Source: Chloroflexota bacterium
Lineage (GTDB): Bacteria; Chloroflexota; Anaerolineae; J102
Assembly (NCBI GenBank): GCA_024224665.1
Contig: JAAENG010000399.1
Coordinates: forward strand, 1 to 33,032
DNA: 33,032 nucleotides
Direction: 5' to 3'
A program made the position numbers and the translations under genes. Shown here piece after piece: positions 28,100 through 33,032 of this stretch. A model generated the notes under the pieces. It was not told the origin of the DNA. It did not search any database and was given only the letters and a program-made list of their open reading frames with translations. Each line of letters opens with the position of its first letter. Position 1 is the first letter of the stretch.

Positions 28100-29635
28100 T
28101 CATCCAGGATAGCCACCTGGCAACATGACCTCAACCGGCAGTTGGATGGGGAAGGTCTCTCGTAGTTGGCCGTCGATCTGGTCTGGCAGGATCTGGGGGA
28201 AAGAGGATGACAGGATTTCCTGAGCGCGACGTCTGGCACGCTCCCTCATATCCAGGCCACCTGCCTGCTCCCAATCTTGGCGCGTAGCCCGTTCGGCAGT
28301 GTGTGGGTAATGGTATTCGCTTTGCATCAACCGCAGGGTTTGGGGGTGTCCGAGATAGTGCCCTTCGCCGAAACAGACGTCGTGAATGACATCTAACGAT
28401 AGGGATTCCTCGGTCACCTCCATTCCTTTGACCAGGCGCATGGCCTGTCCATTGATGTCGTCGTCGATGACATACTGCTCGTAGGCTACGGCTAGCATAG
28501 ATTCCAGCATGCCGGCCGAGTGGTGGTTATACTGGGCGCCAGCCAACGCAACCGCAGCCGTGGTTAGCCCTTTCTCGAATCCAGCCTGAACGTCGGGGAT
28601 CTTGCTGTCGGATAGAGCCGAGGAGCTATAGACGGGCAAGCCATAATGCTGCGTCATTTGCGCTGACGCCGCATTCATCAGCGCCAATTCGGCGCATCCA
28701 CCGACCATATTGCCGGTACGAAGATCGGAGACCAGGGGCATGCCCCCCAGCAAGGTGGGATGACCTGGCCGCAGCAACTGCACGTAAGTGAGCCCGGCCA
28801 GTTCTTCGGCGATGACCTGTACCAGTGTCCCCACCAGCGAGGCGGGAGAGGTTGCGCCCGATTGTGGGGCTGACACCAACGAGATGGGGATGCCGGCGCG
28901 CACGGCGGCTGTCAGGGTCTCGGTGGTTGCCGTAGCGAAACGTAGTGGGCTGACCATGTAACCCAGATTCATGGACAGATGAGGGCGGGAAAGAAAAGCC
29001 TCTTCCCCCCCGGCGATGATCACGCCCATGCGTTTGATCTCGGCCACCTTATCCGCAGAGTAGCAGCCGCCCATCACATGTTTATGGGTCGCAGCCAGGC
29101 AGGCGTAAAAGGTGTTGATGTCGATTTCAGCGGACGCCACATCTCGGGCAACCACGGGCCTCAGATAGAAATGGATATTATCCAGGGTCTCTACCAGCCG
29201 GCCGATATCATATAGGTCCCGCAGGCAGGTGTCCCGTACCCGACCGTTCATCAAATCAATGATATTGATGGCGGCCCCACCTGTCCCTAAATGGACGCGG
29301 GCGTCGCGCAGGTGCAAATCGAAGCGGCCATCCCGGCTATAGAGCACAACATCCTTATTTGCAGTTTTCAAGGCGCCGTCGACCATGTCGGCCGGGATGA
29401 ACACCCGGTCATTGGCTTTGTCTAGGCGCGCACCCGCTTCTGCAAAGATATCCCGACACTCGGATTCGCGCACTTGTACACCCGTGCGCTCCAAGACGCT
29501 GAGAGCGGCATCGTGAATCCGCTGTACCTCTGCTTCTGTCAGGGGACGGTATTGACCGCCTTCCAGGCCGGGCGCCAGTGCGTTCGGTACCGACTCATTA
29601 CGACGCCGGCGTCGTATCCTCATTCGTGATGCCAT
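28100..29635 (-). CDS. MttB/COG5598-family methyltransferase (copy D), no internal amber codon
   Basis: Probable start MASRMRIRRRRR at 29635; highly similar throughout to copy B (e.g. HHSAGMLESMLAVAYEQYVIDDDINGQAMRLVKGMEV). Confidence 0.92.
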   Translation of the reverse strand: MASRMRIRRRRRNESVPNALAPGLEGGQYRPLTEAEVQRIHDAALSVLERTGVQVRESECRDIFAEAGARLDKANDRVFIPADMVDGALKTANKDVVLYSRDGRFDLHLRDARVHLGTGGAAINIIDLMNGRVRDTCLRDLYDIGRLVETLDNIHFYLRPVVARDVASAEIDINTFYACLAATHKHVMGGCYSADKVAEIKRMGVIIAGGEEAFLSRPHLSMNLGYMVSPLRFATATTETLTAAVRAGIPISLVSAPQSGATSPASLVGTLVQVIAEELAGLTYVQLLRPGHPTLLGGMPLVSDLRTGNMVGGCAELALMNAASAQMTQHYGLPVYSSSALSDSKIPDVQAGFEKGLTTAAVALAGAQYNHHSAGMLESMLAVAYEQYVIDDDINGQAMRLVKGMEVTEESLSLDVIHDVCFGEGHYLGHPQTLRLMQSEYHYPHTAERATRQDWEQAGGLDMRERARRRAQEILSSSFPQILPDQIDGQLRETFPIQLPVEVMLPGGYPG

Positions 29636-29701
29636 GACTCTCTCTTCAGGGATGGGAAAATGCACAGTCCAGATAGTTCGACGATTTTGGTAACCTGGCA
29701 C

Positions 29702-29722
29702 GTAGAACTTAGAACGTCGAAC
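29702..29722. repeat. Degenerate heptamer triplet GTAGAAC-TTAGAAC-GTCGAAC
   Basis: Read directly in the spacer between the Fe-ADH stop and the copy D start. Confidence 0.6.
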
Positions 29723-29727
29723 TCAGG

Positions 29728-30915
29728 TTAATAGGCCTCATCGTATAATTGTTGCATGGCTACCTGGTCAATTGCCCGGGGATTTGTTGTCCAGTTGAAA
29801 TCTTTTAGATAGGCGCTGGATGCCATGGCGGGGATAAGAGATTGATCTACACCGGCATCCCCTAGTCGGGCGGGCAGGCCGATATCACCGATCAGGCGGC
29901 GTACAGCTTTGACGGCGTGCGCGCCTCGTTTGGATACGGTATTACCCGGCATGAGCTGAGGTTCCAGTGCCTGGCCGATGTCGGCGTAGCGTTCGGGTGT
30001 CTCCGACAGATTATTGGCCATCTGTCCGGGTAGCATTACGGCGATGGCAACGCCATGGTGTAGATCGGCAAAGCTGGAAAGCTGGTGCGCTAATGCATGG
30101 CAGGCGCCCAGCCAATTTGAACTGATAGCGATCCCTCCCAACATGGCTGCTTCTACCATGGCAGTGCGAGCGTGCAGGTTGTCGGGCTGATGAACTGCCT
30201 CGCGTAGATGTTGGCCAATCAGTTCGATGCCTCTCAGGATCAGTGGGTCGAGGGCAGCTTGATGATTGGTGGACACATATGCTTCGATGAGATGGGAGAG
30301 CGCATCTATTCCCGTGGCCGCGGTGAGGTCGGGGGGAAGGCTCAAGGTCAGTTCCGGATCAATCAAGGCAATGGTCGGCAGCAGGTTGCCGGTACCCACC
30401 CCGAATTTTGCCTTCTCCTTCTTATCCGTGATCACAGCCCAGGGCGTGACCTCACTGCCGGTTCCAGCGGTTGTTGGTATGGCGATCAGGGCCGGCATAT
30501 CGCAGACCTGCGGGGCCGGCCGCGCCTCCGCTCCTAGTCTGGTCGAGTATTCGGAGATACCGGCGTCATTGGGGCCGCCCAATAGAAGGCGCATAGCTTT
30601 GGCGGTATCGAGGGCACTACCACCGCCAACTCCCACGATAGACTCGGCGCCACAAAGGTGATAGGCTTTCGCTGCACGATGCACCGATTCGATATCAGGA
30701 TTGGGTATAACATCATCGTACCGGGTGACGTGTACACCGGCATCGGCCAGGGATTGCATGAGCGGATCCAAGAGTCCCAGGGCGAGGATGCCCGGATCGG
30801 TCATCAAAAAGGCATGGCTTATACCCAGCGCCTGTACCTGGGCGCCAACCAGTTTCGCCGCACCCGCTCCGATGTGTACCTGTCCCGGCCAGAGATAGGT
30901 GGAGATTCCTGCCAT
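29728..30915 (-). CDS. Iron-containing alcohol dehydrogenase
   Basis: GVGGGSALDTAKAMRLL, IPTTAGTGSEVTPWAVITDK, GACHALAHQLSSFADLHHGVAIAVMLP. Confidence 0.94.
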   Translation of the reverse strand: MAGISTYLWPGQVHIGAGAAKLVGAQVQALGISHAFLMTDPGILALGLLDPLMQSLADAGVHVTRYDDVIPNPDIESVHRAAKAYHLCGAESIVGVGGGSALDTAKAMRLLLGGPNDAGISEYSTRLGAEARPAPQVCDMPALIAIPTTAGTGSEVTPWAVITDKKEKAKFGVGTGNLLPTIALIDPELTLSLPPDLTAATGIDALSHLIEAYVSTNHQAALDPLILRGIELIGQHLREAVHQPDNLHARTAMVEAAMLGGIAISSNWLGACHALAHQLSSFADLHHGVAIAVMLPGQMANNLSETPERYADIGQALEPQLMPGNTVSKRGAHAVKAVRRLIGDIGLPARLGDAGVDQSLIPAMASSAYLKDFNWTTNPRAIDQVAMQQLYDEAY

Positions 30916-30928
30916 TTGTTACCTCCGT

Positions 30929-30942
30929 GCGTGTTGCGTTGA
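30929..30942. repeat. Degenerate remnant of the GCGTGTT heptamer (GCGTGTT-GCGTTGA)
   Basis: 14 bp upstream of the Fe-ADH start; same unit as 807-820 and 19935-19983. Confidence 0.45.
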
Positions 30943-31000
30943 TTGTTCACGGTAGGACGTTTCTAACTCATATTGCAGGTTATTATGGACATTTGGACAG

Positions 31001-32176
31001 TCAAGAAATGGAGCCGATGCCGTATGCACCATGTAGCACCCTGCCAGTCTCGAAACGGTCGGGGGTGTACATGTCGATGGGAATGCGGGGCTTCTGGCCG
31101 AGGATGGTCTGAGCCAAGGACTCGCCGATGGTTGGGGCGAGTTTGAAGCCGTGCCCGCTGAATCCGACCATCACATATAGGCCTTCATACCCCGGCGCCT
31201 CGCCAACCAGGGGATTCCAATCGTCGGAGATATCATATGGGCCCGTCCAACCCGCAGTATATTGGGCATGGTTGAAGGCGGGCATGCGATTGCTGATGAG
31301 GCGGCCGATCCGTGAAACATGTTCCAGGTCAACATGATCGGTCAGTGTATCAGCGTCGCCGATGGGATCGCCATGATCGCCCGTACCGATCAACACGACC
31401 CCACCCGTTTCCGGCCGGAAATAAATCTTGTCAGGCGTGGTCAGATCCTTGACGATGGGCCAGTGGGGTTTATAGGGCTGGTCGATTTTCAAGGTGATGA
31501 CCTTGTGGCGGCTGGTGACGTAAGGGAGTTTCAGGCCGGTCCCGTTCAATAAGGTATTGGTCCAGGGACCTAAAGCTAAGATGACAATAGCACTCTCGAA
31601 GTTATCATGTGGAGTCTGAACCTGCTTTGTAGCGCCGTTGAGTTTGAGGCCGGTGACTGGCGTCTCCGTGTGTATGGCGACGCCCAGGTCTCGCGCACGA
31701 TTGGCATAGGCTAAAGTGGTCAGGTAGGGATCGGTATAGCCGGTCATGCTGTCATAACCGATCACGCCGACGTCGTCGAATTGCAAAAGGGGATGTAATT
31801 CGTTGGCCTCGGTCGGGGTCAACTCGGCCGTATCGATACCGTAGTCGTTCTGTTCTTGGAATACAGTAAGCATGGGCTCACGGTGTTCTTCAGGACCGAC
31901 GATGAGGTAACCTGTGCGACGCCAGCCGATATCACCGCCGACCCGCTCCTCGAAATCCGCAAAGATCTTCAGGCTTTCGACAGCATGTAACATGTTGGCC
32001 GTGATCGAATAATGGGTACGGACAATGGCACAGGACTTGGCGGTGCCCCCCGAACAGATGCCACCTCGCTCTAGCAGCGCGATATTGTTTGCTCCCATCC
32101 GGGCGAGATTGTAGGCTGTAACGCATCCATACAACCCTCCACCCACGACGAGATAATCTGCGGTTTGCGTGCTCAT
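31001..32176 (-). CDS. FAD-dependent oxidoreductase, DAO / SoxB-like family
   Basis: YLVVGGGLYGCVTAYNLARMGANNIALLERGGICSGGTAKSCAIVRTHYS; C-terminal GLYVMVGFSGHGFKLAPTIGESLAQ; good SD (GGAGGAGG). Confidence 0.9.
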   Translation of the reverse strand: MSTQTADYLVVGGGLYGCVTAYNLARMGANNIALLERGGICSGGTAKSCAIVRTHYSITANMLHAVESLKIFADFEERVGGDIGWRRTGYLIVGPEEHREPMLTVFQEQNDYGIDTAELTPTEANELHPLLQFDDVGVIGYDSMTGYTDPYLTTLAYANRARDLGVAIHTETPVTGLKLNGATKQVQTPHDNFESAIVILALGPWTNTLLNGTGLKLPYVTSRHKVITLKIDQPYKPHWPIVKDLTTPDKIYFRPETGGVVLIGTGDHGDPIGDADTLTDHVDLEHVSRIGRLISNRMPAFNHAQYTAGWTGPYDISDDWNPLVGEAPGYEGLYVMVGFSGHGFKLAPTIGESLAQTILGQKPRIPIDMYTPDRFETGRVLHGAYGIGSIS

Positions 32177-32197
32177 GCGCTTGCCTCCTCCAATTTT

Positions 32198-32357
32198 AGT
32201 CGCGTGGTCGGTTGGTCGCGTGGTTGGTTGGTCGCGTGGTCGGTTAGTCGCGTGGTCGGTTAGTCGCGTGGTCGGTTGGTCGCGTGGTCGGTTGGTCGCG
32301 TGGTCGCGTGGTTGGTTGGTCGCGTGGTCGCGTGGTCGCGTGGTTGGTTAGTCGCTC
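32198..32357. repeat. Imperfect octanucleotide array, ~20 units of GGTCGCGT alternating with GGTCGGTT/GGTTGGTT
   Basis: Partitioned by eye into 8-bp units with a partial 16-bp higher-order period; same core unit as 24916-24983. Confidence 0.93.
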
Positions 32358-32372
32358 AGATGCGGTGGGGTG

Positions 32373-32855
32373 TTATGTTGCGATGTCTGCCAGTTGTGCG
32401 TTTGCCAAACGGATGAGATCCTTCGGTTTGAGTTCCAGTCCGGCCATGGGATCGCCACTGCTTATGTTCACATTGTTGCAGGAGGCGATGGTAGTATCGA
32501 AGATCACCGGCATGTTTTCGGGCAGACCGAGCGGCGCCACTGCCCCCTGCACAAATCCGGTTTCGGCCTCAATCTCTTCAGCGCTGGCAAAGGTGAGGCG
32601 TTTCCAATCACCGCCCAGGTACGAGCGCACCGCTTTGTAATCAAGTCGTGCATGGCCCAGTACGCAGGCCATTACGTAGCGCCGAGGTTTGCTTTTTTCC
32701 CGAAGCAAGATCGATTTTACCATCTCTTCTTTGACCACGCCGCGCTGGGCTGCCGCCGCTTCTACTGTGAATACCGCTTCATTGTGTGGGAGCGATTTGT
32801 AGGCTACACTCTCAGCATCCAGGAGTCTGGTGATTTTGGTATGTGGATTAGCCAT
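32373..32855 (-). CDS. YbaK/EbsC-type aminoacyl-tRNA deacylase family protein
   Basis: 160 aa; VKSILLREKSKPRRYVMACVLGHARLDYKAV...GFVQGAVAPLGLPENMPVIFD typical of the YbaK/ProX domain. Confidence 0.88.
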   Translation of the reverse strand: MANPHTKITRLLDAESVAYKSLPHNEAVFTVEAAAAQRGVVKEEMVKSILLREKSKPRRYVMACVLGHARLDYKAVRSYLGGDWKRLTFASAEEIEAETGFVQGAVAPLGLPENMPVIFDTTIASCNNVNISSGDPMAGLELKPKDLIRLANAQLADIAT

Positions 32856-32916
32856 GATGCCCTTTATAAAATGCGATCATCTGCGGAATTCCTTAGAAAG
32901 TGTTTGAAAAATGGTT

Positions 32917-33030
32917 TTACGGCGCCCGAATTACAGTTGAGCGGGCGAGCCGTCGAGTCATGATGTGAATCATTGCCGCATATATCATGGCTTCGCTTGT
33001 TTCAGGTAAGATTTCATACTCCTTGCTGAG
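32917..33030 (-). mobile_element. C-terminal end of an IS5-like DDE transposase, continues past the window
   Basis: LSKEYEILPETSEAMIYAAMIHIMTRRLARSTVIRAP* carries the ExLPETSEAxIYxAMIxxMxRRL pattern. Not in the supplied ORF track. Confidence 0.7.
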
Positions 33031-33032
33031 GC

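Noticed and set aside
32169-32351. 60-aa ORF (VAWSVGRVVGWSRGRLVAW...) as a repeat protein
   Set aside because: It is only the translation of the octamer array; no SD and no independent coding signal.
24916-32357. Possible CRISPR array from the dense repeats
   Set aside because: Units are 7-8 bp, contiguous and without unique spacers; no cas genes in the window.

Overview
This 33 kb window looks like a bacterial accessory catabolic island. A Chloroflexota-like origin is only a guess from gene content and style. Almost all genes are on the minus strand, apart from a short plus-strand block at the left end. The main theme is four MttB/COG5598-type (trimethylamine/glycine-betaine methyltransferase superfamily) genes, one cut by the window edge, all without an internal amber codon. 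They sit with redox and hydrolytic enzymes: a hydantoinase/oxoprolinase, a fused [2Fe-2S]-molybdopterin hydroxylase, MmgE/PrpD, an aldehyde:ferredoxin oxidoreductase, two alcohol dehydrogenases, an enolase-superfamily dehydratase, a SoxB/DAO-type FAD oxidase and a sarcosine-oxidase-gamma-like fragment. There is also a complete oligopeptide-type ABC transporter (lipoprotein, two permeases with unusual insertions, fused double ATPase), an IclR regulator, an AbrB/Doc toxin-antitoxin pair, a CBS-ACT protein and a methylaspartate ammonia-lyase-like protein with altered catalytic residues. No corrinoid protein is visible. Non-coding observations include a family of 7/8-bp tandem repeat arrays just upstream of start codons, tandem hairpins between the transporter lipoprotein and permease genes, a probable 140-bp MITE with a near-perfect 9-bp target duplication, several gene remnants (PrpD N-terminus, PhnD C-terminus, nucleotidyltransferase C-terminus), and the C-terminal end of an IS5-like transposase at the right edge. 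All family calls come from reading motifs; no database search was run.
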